Source: Parasedimentitalea psychrophila | GTDB taxonomy: Bacteria; Pseudomonadota; Alphaproteobacteria; Rhodobacterales; Rhodobacteraceae | Assembly: GCF_030285785.1 (NCBI RefSeq) | Contig: NZ_CP127247.1 | Coordinates: 868,001 to 932,000 of the forward strand | Reading direction: 5' to 3' | DNA length: 64,000 bases | Shown here: positions 16,516 to 25,544 of the stretch, one piece after another | Layout: each line of letters opens with the position of its first letter | Position numbering within the stretch: the stretch's first letter is position 1 | The notes under the pieces: model-generated | The model's database searches: none | What the model saw: only the letters and a program-made list of their open reading frames with translations | Told to the model about the DNA's origin: nothing | Translations under genes and position numbers: made by a program

Positions 16516-17110
16516 GTGCTTGAGCGTTTTCACAAAAGCGGTGTGGGTTTCAGCATCTTCATTCTGGATGCCTGTCGCAACAATCCATTTCTGACCGATG
16601 AGAGCGAACAGGGCCGTGGCCTGGCCTCGATGGAGAGTGATGCCGGTGAAACGCTGATTGGCCTTGCCACCCAGGCGGGTGAGGTCGCCTATGACGGGAC
16701 CGGCCCCAACAGCCCCTATACCGGGGCGCTGATCACGAGATTGCCAAGCCCGCAATCTGGTGACCAAGCTGGAGCAATCCGATCAGTCCGTACGCGGCAT
16801 CGTCCTTGCAAATTTTTCGGTGCCGGAAGAGCGTCGCTCAATCCATGAATTGCCAGCGGTGGTGACCCCCTGTGACATCGTTGCCGGTGATCCGGATGAC
16901 CCGCGTCGCATTACCGATGGGGTGCCCTGGGGCCTGGTAAACATGCGCCAAGGCCTGCAGGAATGCTCTGCCGCCCTGACGTCGGACGGCAAGCGGCCGC
17001 GGCAAAAGGAAGAGGCCGAACAAAGGCTGGAGGCCCTCGGGCTTGAAAACGAGGCGCTATCAAAGGCCCGCACCCGGGCGCTGGACTGGCTGCGCCTGAA
17101 TGGAGGATGA
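16516..17110 (+). pseudogene. Caspase-like (peptidase C14) protein remnant
   Basis: The first frame contains the caspase-fold C-terminal half: FSIFILDACRNNPF, with the catalytic-Cys motif DACR, then GRGLASMESDAGETLIGLATQAGEVAYDGTGPNSPYTGALITR, as in bacterial caspase-family (metacaspase-like) proteins. The upstream half with the catalytic His (GHG motif) is absent. After about 16740 the coding signal continues in another frame (ARNLVTKLEQSDQSVRGIVLANFSVPEERR...) to 17110, so there is a frameshift or internal deletion. It cannot make a complete protease. Confidence 0.6.
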
Positions 17111-17237
17111 TGTTGCTTTTCCCGGCAGGTCCAAAGTGGCGGCGCGGTCCTTTGATATGCGCCCTGAGAATAGGGTCCGATCCGAAACCATGGGCCTATG
17201 TCACGCCAGATCGATAATCCCATCTGACTGGCGCAAA

Positions 17238-18122
17238 CTACGTGAGCAACCAATCCCTAAGAAGAGCGGCATGGCGGGAAAGTGCGCCGCCACCAGGTTG
17301 CAGGAAAAAATAACGTTGCAAACCTCGAACATCCCGTAAGGTATCGCAATATTGCAGGCCAAGAACCCGCACAATTTCGTCGCTGGCAGGTGAGCGCGCC
17401 AGTGCCAGCCCCTGTTTCTGCGCCGCAAGGGCCAACGCAAAAGGCGTCGAATCTGTCATCCGAAAATCCAGTGCGCGCAAATCGAGGTTCGGACAGGACG
17501 ACAAGACCTGGTGCCAACCGGATCGGTGCGCTGTGACTTCGAACAAAGCATGGCTCGCAAGATCCCCAGGCGTATTTATCGACCTTGCGACATCAGGAGC
17601 AGCAACGACTTTCAGGGTCTCGTGGAGAAATGGCTCAGCCGTATCGGCAAAATCAGTCACTGAACCAAAGGCGATTTGCAGATCCGGCTCGCGGCCTGGC
17701 AGGATCGTGCGGAAATCGGCAAGGGTCTCTCCACAGATGACGTTGACGCGCAAACGTGGATGAGCCGCTTCAAATGCGGCCAGTCGCGCGGGAAGCCAAC
17801 TCATCGCCAAAAGGGTGACCGCCTGCAGGGTAATTACTGTCTGCCCCATCCCTCCGAACAAGGAAGCTGCGGTGGTTTCCACTGAGGCCAGCGCGTGCTG
17901 AACAACCGGAAGAAATGCAGCACCTGCAGCGGTCAGGATGACCCGCTGCGGCGCGCGCTTAAACAACTGGCGGCCAAGATGTTCCTCTAAGGCCCGAATT
18001 TGCTGACTGACCGCAGGGGCGCTCATATTCAGGATCTCAGCGGCCCGTGCAAAACTCTGGGCCCGCGCCGCAGCTTCAAAAACGCGGAGCCAATTGAGGG
18101 ACGGGATTCGGGTCTGTGCCAT
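17238..18122 (-). CDS. LysR-family transcriptional regulator (GcvA-like)
   Basis: A 294-residue LysR protein. The N-terminal winged helix is clear: PSLNWLRVFEAAARAQSFARAAEILNMSAPAVSQQIRALEEHLGRQLFKR. The rest is a periplasmic-binding-protein-like effector domain (TLQAVTLLAMSWLPARLAAFEAAHPRLRVNV). The LNWLRVFEAAAR start is typical of the GcvA/AmpR branch. It is divergent from the PhyH dioxygenase gene, with a 120-base gap between the two starts, so it is the likely regulator of that downstream catabolic set; the effector is unknown. Confidence 0.92.
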   Translation of the reverse strand: MAQTRIPSLNWLRVFEAAARAQSFARAAEILNMSAPAVSQQIRALEEHLGRQLFKRAPQRVILTAAGAAFLPVVQHALASVETTAASLFGGMGQTVITLQAVTLLAMSWLPARLAAFEAAHPRLRVNVICGETLADFRTILPGREPDLQIAFGSVTDFADTAEPFLHETLKVVAAPDVARSINTPGDLASHALFEVTAHRSGWHQVLSSCPNLDLRALDFRMTDSTPFALALAAQKQGLALARSPASDEIVRVLGLQYCDTLRDVRGLQRYFFLQPGGGALSRHAALLRDWLLT

Positions 18123-18242
18123 TCGGCTAGATTAAGTTCAACTTACCCTCAGTCGCAAGAAGTCTTTCTGGCTCAAAAGGGCCGTTTCACATCACAGTGA
18201 AAGCAGGTGAACACCCACTTGGGACAGTGCAAGGACCCCAAA

Positions 18243-19139
18243 ATGCCAAAAGACAATACTATGACCGCATCCGGCAGCTTGACTGCCACGCAGCTTGAAC
18301 AATACCAAAAAGACGGGTTTGTCAGCGGCGTTAGAGTGTTTGACAGCCAGACCGTTTCTGAACTGCGCAGCGCCATTGAGACGCTGGAGGCCACGCATAG
18401 CGGCGGCGCCGACGGCAGCAGTCTTGCCCAGTATTTTCGTGTCAACGGCCATATCGTGATCCCGTTGTTGGCCAAACTGGCCGCCACTACGGCCATTCTG
18501 GATGCCGCGCAATCCGTCCTGGGCGACAACCTGCTGGCCTGGTCGGTTGAATTATTCATCAAGGAACCCGGGTCGGACAAAACCGTGTCCTGGCATCAGG
18601 ACATCACTTACTGGGGCATGGGAGAGACCAATGACGAGGTCACCGCCTGGGTCGCGTTGAGCGATGTTTCCGTCGAAGCCGGCTGCATGCGCTTTATCCC
18701 CGGCAGCCACACCAACGGCATCGTTGGCCACACCGATACTTTCAGCGCCAGTAATCTGTTGTCGCGGGGGCAGGAAATTGATGGCATCGACGAATCCAAT
18801 GCCCGCCACGGTCCGCTGCGACCAGGAGAAATGTCACTGCATCACGGCCGGTGTTTCCACGCGTCAGGACCAAACCAGTCTACCGACCGGCGGATTGGGC
18901 TGGCCATTCGCTATGTGACGCCAGAGGTGCGGGATGGCCTGCCCGGGCGGGACTACGCGATGTTGGTCCGCGGCGTTGACGAGCTGCAGGGATGGATAAA
19001 CATCGCTGGCCCTCAGGGCTTGTTCACCGCGCCGGACCTGGCACTTTATCAGCAGATTCTGCGTGACCAGGAAGCAAATTTGTCAGAGGGTGCCGAACAG
19101 AATGTAGCACTATACGACACCGGGAGAATCAATACATGA
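18243..19139 (+). CDS. PhyH-family Fe(II)/2-oxoglutarate dioxygenase (PhnY-like)
   Basis: A 298-residue enzyme from ATG 18243, which has AAGGA upstream. The iron-binding HxD is in VSWHQDITYWG (His118, Asp120); the distal His is in the LHHGRCFHASGPN segment (about 200-206); the Arg in TDRRIGLAIRYV would hold 2-oxoglutarate. GDNLLAWSVELFIKEPGSDK and AGCMRFIPGSH are usual PhyH landmarks. Its stop overlaps the start of an HD-domain gene by four bases, the same pairing as PhnY/PhnZ, in which PhnY hydroxylates the alpha carbon of 2-aminoethylphosphonate. The actual substrate is not known; other hydroxylations are possible. Confidence 0.88.
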   Translation: MPKDNTMTASGSLTATQLEQYQKDGFVSGVRVFDSQTVSELRSAIETLEATHSGGADGSSLAQYFRVNGHIVIPLLAKLAATTAILDAAQSVLGDNLLAWSVELFIKEPGSDKTVSWHQDITYWGMGETNDEVTAWVALSDVSVEAGCMRFIPGSHTNGIVGHTDTFSASNLLSRGQEIDGIDESNARHGPLRPGEMSLHHGRCFHASGPNQSTDRRIGLAIRYVTPEVRDGLPGRDYAMLVRGVDELQGWINIAGPQGLFTAPDLALYQQILRDQEANLSEGAEQNVALYDTGRINT

Positions 19140-19756
19140 ACGTCAAGGTCATCGAGGACAACAAGGTACAAAAGGTCTCGTTCACCCAGATGAAGGACGG
19201 CACCAAGGATGAGTTCCTGATGCTGCACGAGCTGGAAAAACCCTATCTGGGCCTGACCGCCATGCGCATCATGGATGAGCTGCGCCGCCAGGGCGAAGTC
19301 ACGCTTGAGGGCTATCAGATCACCCGGCTGCAACATGGGCTGCAATCGGCCACCCGAGCCGAGGCGGATGGAGCCGATATCGACTGGATCGTCGGGGCGC
19401 TGCTGCATGATATCGGTGACGGGCTGGCGCCGCAGAACCACGATCGGTTTTCAGCCGAGGTGATCCGTCCTTTTGTCCGTTGGGAAGTGTCCTGGGTGGT
19501 TGAGCATCATGGGTTGTTTCAGATGCTGTATTTCGCCCGACATTACGGCTGGGACGAAAACGCCCGCGATCGCTATAAGGATCACATCTGTTTCGACACC
19601 TGCGCCGCCTTTTGCGAACGCTGGGACCAATCCTCGTTTGACCCGGAATATCCCACCAAGACGCTGGAGCATTTCGAGCCGATGCTGAGCGAAGTATTCG
19701 CGCGCAAAGCCTACGACCCGGCGGTTATCCAAGAGGGTGTCTCAATCGGCCTGTAA
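19136..19756 (+). CDS. HD-domain protein, PhnZ/TmpB-like oxygenase candidate
   Basis: A 206-residue HD-fold protein. Likely metal ligands are His67 (RLQHGLQSAT), His91-Asp92 (GALLHDIGDG), the histidines in PQNHDRF and VVEHHGLFQ, and a later Asp in CERWDQSSFD. The layout, with a YPTKTLEHFEPML ending, recalls PhnZ and TmpB, mixed-valent di-iron oxygenases that cleave alpha-hydroxyphosphonates to phosphate and an acid. Ordinary HD phosphohydrolase activity cannot be excluded. It is translationally coupled to the dioxygenase gene upstream (ATGA overlap). Confidence 0.8.
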   Translation: MNVKVIEDNKVQKVSFTQMKDGTKDEFLMLHELEKPYLGLTAMRIMDELRRQGEVTLEGYQITRLQHGLQSATRAEADGADIDWIVGALLHDIGDGLAPQNHDRFSAEVIRPFVRWEVSWVVEHHGLFQMLYFARHYGWDENARDRYKDHICFDTCAAFCERWDQSSFDPEYPTKTLEHFEPMLSEVFARKAYDPAVIQEGVSIGL

Positions 19757-19770
19757 TTCAGTTTAACACT

Positions 19771-19799
19771 CAGCTTGCGAGAGCAACTTTCGCAAGCTG
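19771..19799 (+). terminator. Hairpin after the HD-domain gene
   Basis: A perfect 10-bp stem CAGCTTGCGA / TCGCAAGCTG with a 9-base loop begins 14 bases after the stop codon. No T run follows, so it may slow or stabilise 3' ends rather than terminate fully. The rest of the gap to 20092 has a second small hairpin (GTAAGC-TCCTTCG-GCTTAC near 19901-19919) and a TATAAT sequence at 19966-19971 that could serve the Rieske gene. Confidence 0.45.
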
Positions 19800-20092
19800 A
19801 AATGCAGGATCTGCCGACCCTAAGCGCACCCATGAGCTTTAGGTTCACCAAGAAACACATCGGCATGTTTCCAGCAGCCGATGGTGCCAGGTCGCGGGGG
19901 TAAGCTCCTTCGGCTTACGGGCTCTTCACAAGCGCCCCATCGACGTCAACCGCGGGTTGGATCCTATAATAATGAGAGTTCCCTGGGAAAATATCGGTCA
20001 ACATGTCGCCTTGAGAAAAGCCAGGTCGCGAAACAATCGGACAATGGCGCCAGCAGTTTTTTACACTGCGGCAACTGGAACGAGGAACTCTG

Positions 20093-21247
20093 ATGTCTGT
20101 CACCGATCTGTCCGCCGTGCGCACGCCCATTGATCAGGCCCGGGGGCTGCCCAATGCCCATTATATCGATGACACCGTTTTTGCCGAAGAAAAGCAGGCT
20201 CTGCTGTATGGGCAATGGGCTGGGCTGGCCGTGGCGGCGGATGTGCCTGAACCCGGCGATGCAGTGCCAATTGAGTTTCTGGACATCCCACTGCTGCTGA
20301 TCCGCGATCGCCATGGCGTGGTGCGGGTGTTCCAAAACACCTGCCGTCACCGTGGAATGATTCTGGTCGATGCGCCTCGCAAAATAGAGGGTGCAATTCG
20401 CTGCCCCTATCACAGCTGGTGTTATGCCACTGATGGCAAGCTTGTCAGCACACCGCATGTGGGTGGCCCGGGCATCAACACCCACGATGGCATCGACCGG
20501 GATCTACTGGGTCTAATCGAAGTCCGCAGCCATATCTGGCGCGACGTCGTTTGGATCAACCTCTCAGGCGAGGCCGAGGCGTTTGAGCAGGCCATGGGTG
20601 AGGTCATCGCCCGTTGGGCAGAATTTGATACTGCGCTGTATCACGGCGGAGCCGACAGCCGGTTCCAGTTGGATCTGAACTGCAACTGGAAACTGGCGGT
20701 CGAGAATTACTGCGAAAGCTACCACCTGCCCTGGGTCCACCCCGGGCTGAACAGTTACTCCCGGCTGGAGGATCACTACCATATCGAACAGCCCGGTGCG
20801 TTTTCCGGTCAGGGCACTTGGGTCTATCGCCAGCTCAAAAACAGTGACGGCACGGTGTTTGCTGATTTTGACGGGCTGAGCGATAAATGGGACCAGGCGG
20901 CAGAATATATCGCCGTCTACCCCAATGTGCTGCTTGGGGTGCACCGAGACCATGCCTTTGTGATCCTTTTGCACCCCCAGGGGCAGGCCAGGACGCGCGA
21001 ATATATCCATATCTACTACGCAGGCACCGACACTGACGCCACTCTGCGCCAGCGCAATACCGAACAGTGGAAAGAGGTGTTTGCCGAAGACGTCTTTGTC
21101 GTTGAAGGCATGCAGCGCGGACGCAATGCACCGGGCTTTGACGGCGGTCGGTTCTCTCCGGTCATGGATGGGCCAACGCATTTGTTTCACGATTGGGTCG
21201 CCGCAAAGGTGCAAGCGCATCGCGCGCCGTCAAAGACCGTCGACTGA
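20093..21247 (+). CDS. Rieske non-heme iron oxygenase, alpha subunit
   Basis: A 384-residue terminal oxygenase. The Rieske [2Fe-2S] ligands are Cys84/His86 (NTCRHRG) and Cys104/His107 (CPYHSWCY). The catalytic domain shows LNCNWKLAVENYCESYHLPWVHPGLN with the iron His pair. GAGGAA precedes the ATG. The class resembles those acting on quaternary or N-methylated amines (GbcA, stachydrine or carnitine oxygenases) and on small aromatic acids. No reductase or ferredoxin gene is adjacent, so electrons must come from elsewhere. Position after the PhyH/HD pair suggests a role in the same substrate route, but a 336-base gap separates them. Confidence 0.88.
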   Translation: MSVTDLSAVRTPIDQARGLPNAHYIDDTVFAEEKQALLYGQWAGLAVAADVPEPGDAVPIEFLDIPLLLIRDRHGVVRVFQNTCRHRGMILVDAPRKIEGAIRCPYHSWCYATDGKLVSTPHVGGPGINTHDGIDRDLLGLIEVRSHIWRDVVWINLSGEAEAFEQAMGEVIARWAEFDTALYHGGADSRFQLDLNCNWKLAVENYCESYHLPWVHPGLNSYSRLEDHYHIEQPGAFSGQGTWVYRQLKNSDGTVFADFDGLSDKWDQAAEYIAVYPNVLLGVHRDHAFVILLHPQGQARTREYIHIYYAGTDTDATLRQRNTEQWKEVFAEDVFVVEGMQRGRNAPGFDGGRFSPVMDGPTHLFHDWVAAKVQAHRAPSKTVD

Positions 21248-21385
21248 CCCCACTGAAGACCCGGCTACTGGCTGCACATGCGGCCGGGGCCACCGCCGCA
21301 GTCCAGAATGCTACGGGGGCCGGCCGGTATATGCAGCGAGATGGCAGAGCAAGGCGGGCCTGATGTCAGCGCCTTCGCGGTGCCA

Positions 21386-22699
21386 TTACTGCGGCTCTTG
21401 AATGTCGAGCCCATAAGATTTGCTGCAGGCGACAAGAGCGCTGTAAACATCCGCATATGCCGGATGCTCTGATCCAAGGTTTCGCAATTGCCAGTAGTCA
21501 TCCTTCAGATCGTAAAACTCGGTGGTGCCATCCTCATATCGGACCAATCGAAAGTCGCCCTTGCGAACCGAGACGTCATTGTGATGAAATGTAGGGACCA
21601 CCCGATCTGGATTTGTTTGCCCCTGAACTTGCGGGCGCAGGGACCGGCCGAGGCAATTGTCGAGCGGCGGCAGGTCCGCGTAATCTAACACTGTCGGCCC
21701 AACATCAATGAGCGCAACAGGATCCTGTACCTCCCGCGGCGATGTCTGGGCTGGATCATAAATGATGAACGGAACCCCCGCGACCTGTTCCCAAAGCGTT
21801 GTTTTTTTGAAATTGTCTCTGTTTCCCAGATGGAATCCATGATCCGAGAGTAGAATAACAATCGTGTTCTCGGCATGTTTGGACGCCTTCAGGGCCTCCA
21901 TAATGCGCCCAAAGTGATAGTCACCATGACTAAGGGCAGAGAAATAGTTTCGAACACTCATTTTCCACCATTTTTCCGGTTTATCGGCAATATTTGGCGG
22001 GTAGTTCAGTTTAGAATAAGGTGTTTCGTCGAAGCCATTCTCCCATTCCTCGGGTTTCTTGAAGTTCCGAACATTATACATTTCCTTGAAACGAGCTGGC
22101 GTATAATGGGGGCCGTGGGGGCTATAAAATCCAATTTCCCGGTAGAACGGTTCGCTCCGGTCGTAGTCTTCAATAAACTTAATGGCGGAATCGGCAGACT
22201 GGTGGTCATAATACATTGCGTCGTCTTTTTCGTCCGGCGTTCCAAAGCCACGCCTGTGGCCGCCAAATTTATCCTTTTCCACATCGTCTGGTAAATTCAT
22301 GTCACTTCTGAAACGTTTTTGCTCGTCTGAATAAATCACCCGGTGATATCGCCTGCGCAGTGGCCGGTAGTAGTGATGCACTTTTCCGCCTGATGAACAG
22401 AAATAACCATTTTGCTTCAACTGACAGGACCACATGTCTGCGGCGGAAATGCTCTCAAATACATCGTCCTTGTTTTCAAAGACGCCCAATTGGTGCGGTG
22501 TTCTACCAGACATAAAGCTCGCCCGCGAAGGGCCACAAATCGGCGATTGGCAATAGGCGGATTGAAATATGGTCGACTCTTGACAGAATTTTTCTAAATT
22601 CGGAAGGACCAGAGGTTCGTTGAAGACATCCTTGTATTTATAAAAAGGAACAGAGTCATCAAAACTGAATACAATAATATTTTTCCTACCGGTATTCAT
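21386..22699 (-). CDS. Type I sulfatase (formylglycine-dependent)
   Basis: A 437-residue alkaline-phosphatase-superfamily sulfatase. The modification motif is CGPSR within SPICGPSRASFMSGRT (Cys becoming formylglycine). Metal-site segments are FSFDDSVPF near the N-terminus and LLSDHGFHLGNRDNFKKTTLWEQ. YSPHGPHYTPARF and GKVHHYY are common to iduronate-type sulfatases. No signal peptide. Base composition is clearly more AT-rich than the neighbours, especially at its 5' end, a sign of recent transfer. Substrate unknown; phosphonate monoester hydrolase activity occurs in the same superfamily. Confidence 0.88.
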   Translation of the reverse strand: MNTGRKNIIVFSFDDSVPFYKYKDVFNEPLVLPNLEKFCQESTIFQSAYCQSPICGPSRASFMSGRTPHQLGVFENKDDVFESISAADMWSCQLKQNGYFCSSGGKVHHYYRPLRRRYHRVIYSDEQKRFRSDMNLPDDVEKDKFGGHRRGFGTPDEKDDAMYYDHQSADSAIKFIEDYDRSEPFYREIGFYSPHGPHYTPARFKEMYNVRNFKKPEEWENGFDETPYSKLNYPPNIADKPEKWWKMSVRNYFSALSHGDYHFGRIMEALKASKHAENTIVILLSDHGFHLGNRDNFKKTTLWEQVAGVPFIIYDPAQTSPREVQDPVALIDVGPTVLDYADLPPLDNCLGRSLRPQVQGQTNPDRVVPTFHHNDVSVRKGDFRLVRYEDGTTEFYDLKDDYWQLRNLGSEHPAYADVYSALVACSKSYGLDIQEPQ

Positions 22700-22934
22700 A
22701 TTTTCAAATAATCCTTTGGGTTAGCCCCAGCCCCTGGCATGGGATTGGCACAAAGTAGAATATTTCCGCGTATACGCATATGCATGACTTGTTTCACACA
22801 AGCCCCCCCAAGTGAAGCGCCCTGAAACCCTCTGACATGCCCCAGGTGGTAGTGGCCTTTGGGTCAGGGGCTCGGGGGAGCCGGGCCAGCGGTCATCGCC
22901 CAGCCCCGAAGACTGTCCCCGAGAGGGCCGCAGC

Positions 22935-24164
22935 TTAGTCGCGGGCCATCATGCGCGCCATTGGGGCCACCGTGAGACCTTGAACAAGGATCGAGAAGAT
23001 CACCACCATATAGGTGACGCTCAGGATCATTGGTTTCCATTCACTGTCGGGCAGCGCCAGCGCCAGCGCGATCGAGATGCCGCCTTTGAGGCCGCCCCAG
23101 GTCATCAGGGGAATGATATCGCCCTTGATGACGCCGGGGCCATTCAGCATGATATTGGGAACTGCAACCGCCGCCAGACGCCCGAACAGGGCAAGTGCAA
23201 TGGCATAGACACCCTGCAAAAGGTAGTCATCCGTGATCGCGAAAATCTCGAACCCAATCATCACAAAGAGGATCGCGTTGAGGATTTCGTCGATCAGCTT
23301 CCAAAAGGCATCGACATATCCCCGGGTTTCCTCGCTCATGCCGTCGCGCATGCCCACATGGCCAATGAACAGGCCGGCAACTACAGCCATAATCGGAGCC
23401 GAAATGTGCAGGTAGATCGACAGGATGTACCCGCCAAAGGCCAGCGCCAGGGTGATCAGCACTTCCAGAGCATAATCGTCAATCCGCTTCATGATCTGGA
23501 AAGTGCCCCAGCCAAGGGCCGCCCCCATGGCAGCGCCGCCCAGCGCCTCGCGGACAAACAGGATGGCCCCATCAGAGACCTCCGTGGCATGGTCGCCAAC
23601 AGCCGGGAACGCCATTGCCACCAGCACCAGGTAGATCACATAGGCCACACCGTCGTTGAACAGACTCTCTCCGGCGATCTTGGTTTCAAGTGATTTGCGC
23701 AAATTGGCCTCGCGCAGGACACCAAGCACCGCAACCGGATCAGTGGGAGAAATCAGCGCGCCAAAGACCAGCGCCACCAGCAGCGGCATGCCGGTGATCC
23801 ACGAAAACCCAAATCCAACGATGGCGGTCGACAGCACAACGCCAAGCGTGGCCATCAGAAAAACCACACCCGCCTGGCTGCGCAGCTCGCTGATGGACAC
23901 ATGCAGTGCACCGGCAAAGAGCAACAGGCCCAGCATGCCTTCAAGCAGCGCTTCGGAGAATTCGAACTCGCCGACAATTTTGCGTACTTCATCGCCGATT
24001 TGCATCGAGGGAAACAAGATGTCGAAGCCCAGAATGCCCAGAGAGGCAAACAGGGCAACAACCAATATGCCAATCGCCTGAGGCAGTCTCAGGAAATGGT
24101 AGTTGAGGACACCAAAAAGCGCAGCGAGGACGATCAATGTTGAAGCAATTTGCAGCAGGTCCAT
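22935..24164 (-). CDS. Na+/H+ antiporter, CPA1 family
   Basis: A 409-residue integral membrane protein with about 12 helices, starting MDLLQIASTLIVLAALFGVLNYHFLRLPQAIGILVVALFA. CPA1 landmarks are GALISPTDPVAVLGVLREA and KIAGESLFNDGVAYVIYLVLV (the conserved Asn-Asp), LHISAPIMAVVAGLFIGH, and TWGGLKGGISIALALALP. It exchanges sodium for protons to control pH and salt, fitting a marine organism. It stands alone, with no subunit genes beside it. Confidence 0.93.
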   Translation of the reverse strand: MDLLQIASTLIVLAALFGVLNYHFLRLPQAIGILVVALFASLGILGFDILFPSMQIGDEVRKIVGEFEFSEALLEGMLGLLLFAGALHVSISELRSQAGVVFLMATLGVVLSTAIVGFGFSWITGMPLLVALVFGALISPTDPVAVLGVLREANLRKSLETKIAGESLFNDGVAYVIYLVLVAMAFPAVGDHATEVSDGAILFVREALGGAAMGAALGWGTFQIMKRIDDYALEVLITLALAFGGYILSIYLHISAPIMAVVAGLFIGHVGMRDGMSEETRGYVDAFWKLIDEILNAILFVMIGFEIFAITDDYLLQGVYAIALALFGRLAAVAVPNIMLNGPGVIKGDIIPLMTWGGLKGGISIALALALPDSEWKPMILSVTYMVVIFSILVQGLTVAPMARMMARD

Positions 24165-24238
24165 CGTGGCTTCCTTGTTGAGTTGGCCACTAAGGCCCGT
24201 GTTCAGACATTGATCGCCCCAACGGTGATCTTACCGCA

Positions 24239-24667
24239 TCAGGCGATCGAAACCAGCTCGAGCTCGAACGTCAGGTCCTTGCCGGCCAGCGCATGGTTGG
24301 CATCCAGCGTCACTGTCGCCTCGTCCACCTCGACCACTGTCACCGGCAACGCGTGGCCTTCGGGTGATTGCATCTGCAGCTGAGTGCCAATCTCCAGCGG
24401 GATGTCATCCGGGATCCCTTCGCGCGGGATGGATTGACGGGCGTCCGGGTTGATCGGGCCATAGGCCTTGGCACAGGGGATTTGGATGGTCTTTTTCTCA
24501 CCAACAGTCATTCCCGACATTTCAGTGTCCATGCCTTCGATCACCTGACCAGTACCCACGGTGAACTCCAGCGGATCACGGCCGTCTGAACTGTCGAACA
24601 CGCTGCCGTCCAGCAGGGTTCCGGTGTAATGGATGCGAACGGTGTCGCCATTTTTGACCACGGTCAT
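24239..24667 (-). CDS. FKBP-type peptidyl-prolyl isomerase, SlyD-like
   Basis: A 142-residue protein with the FKBP fold: VKNGDTVRIHYTGTLLDGSVFDSS, PLEFTVGTGQVIEGMDTEMSGMTVGEKKTIQIP, YGPINPDARQSIPREGIP, and an inserted IF-type domain (IPLEIGTQLQMQSPEGHALPVTVVEVDEATVTLDANHALAGKDLTFELELVSI) with the NHALAGK motif of SlyD/FkpB proteins. It lacks the His-rich metal tail of E. coli SlyD. Cytoplasmic; no signal peptide. Confidence 0.93.
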   Translation of the reverse strand: MTVVKNGDTVRIHYTGTLLDGSVFDSSDGRDPLEFTVGTGQVIEGMDTEMSGMTVGEKKTIQIPCAKAYGPINPDARQSIPREGIPDDIPLEIGTQLQMQSPEGHALPVTVVEVDEATVTLDANHALAGKDLTFELELVSIA

Positions 24668-24823
24668 TGGGGGTCCAATCTGTCAGGAATTTCAAACCGC
24701 ATCAAACTATACAGTGACCCCAAAATGTAAAGCCGGACCGAACCCACCCCATTTGTATGCCATACAATATCCGGCTTCCCCCCTGCATAACCCTGTGCCA
24801 CTGTTTCGGTGAGGGAGAACCGC

Positions 24824-25510
24824 ATGCCGATCACCACCTGTATTTTCGACGCCTATGGCACTCTGTTTGACGTCGCCGCTGCGGCCCGGCAGGCAGCCGC
24901 CGAACCGGAGTTTCCACAATTGCAGGAGACCTGGGTCGAGCTGGCAAATCACTGGCGCCTAAAGCAGCTACAATACACTTGGCTGCGCGCCATCACCGTG
25001 GCCCATGCTGATTTCTGGGAGGTCACTCAGAACGGCTTGGATTGGGCGCTTGAAGCGATGGCGCTGAACGGAGACCCAAGGCTGCGTCAACGACTGCTGG
25101 ACCTCTACTGGCAGCTACAGGCCTACCCCGAGGTCCCCGCCATGCTGCGCGCCTTGAAAGCAGCCGGGCTAAATACCGCCATTCTCTCCAACGGGTCACC
25201 CGACATGCTGGACGCAGCGGTACAATCGGCGGGTCTGGGCGATGTTCTGGATGATGTGCTTTCAGTGGAGAGTGTCGGCGTGTTCAAACCAGATGCACGG
25301 GTCTATGATTTGGTTGGCACCAGGTTCAACTGCCACCGCAACGAGGTGCTGTTTGTCTCCTCTAACGGTTGGGACGCGGCTGGGGCGGCCGGCTATGGCT
25401 TTACCACCGCCTGGGTCAATCGCGCAGGCGAACCCATGGACCGTCTTCCCTGGACCCCACAGCATGTGCTGTCTGACCTGACCTCTATCCCCGATCTCAC
25501 AGCCAATTGA
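24824..25510 (+). CDS. (S)-2-haloacid dehalogenase (HAD type II)
   Basis: A 228-residue HAD hydrolase. The ATG at 24824 follows GAGGGAGAA; a GTG 15 bases earlier is less likely. Motif I is TTCIFDAYGTLFD with the nucleophile Asp9; motif II is AILSNGSPDML; the VGVFKPDARVY Lys and VLFVSSNGWDAAGAAGYGF (SSNxxDxxGA) segments are specific to L-2-haloacid dehalogenases. It would remove halogen from small 2-halo acids such as those from marine algae. Confidence 0.92.
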   Translation: MPITTCIFDAYGTLFDVAAAARQAAAEPEFPQLQETWVELANHWRLKQLQYTWLRAITVAHADFWEVTQNGLDWALEAMALNGDPRLRQRLLDLYWQLQAYPEVPAMLRALKAAGLNTAILSNGSPDMLDAAVQSAGLGDVLDDVLSVESVGVFKPDARVYDLVGTRFNCHRNEVLFVSSNGWDAAGAAGYGFTTAWVNRAGEPMDRLPWTPQHVLSDLTSIPDLTAN

Positions 25511-25544
25511 CGACCAAGACCCCAACAACAGGACACAGCACCAC

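Noticed and set aside
22980-23693. 237-codon plus-strand frame within the antiporter gene
   Set aside because: Antisense shadow of a clear CPA1 antiporter.
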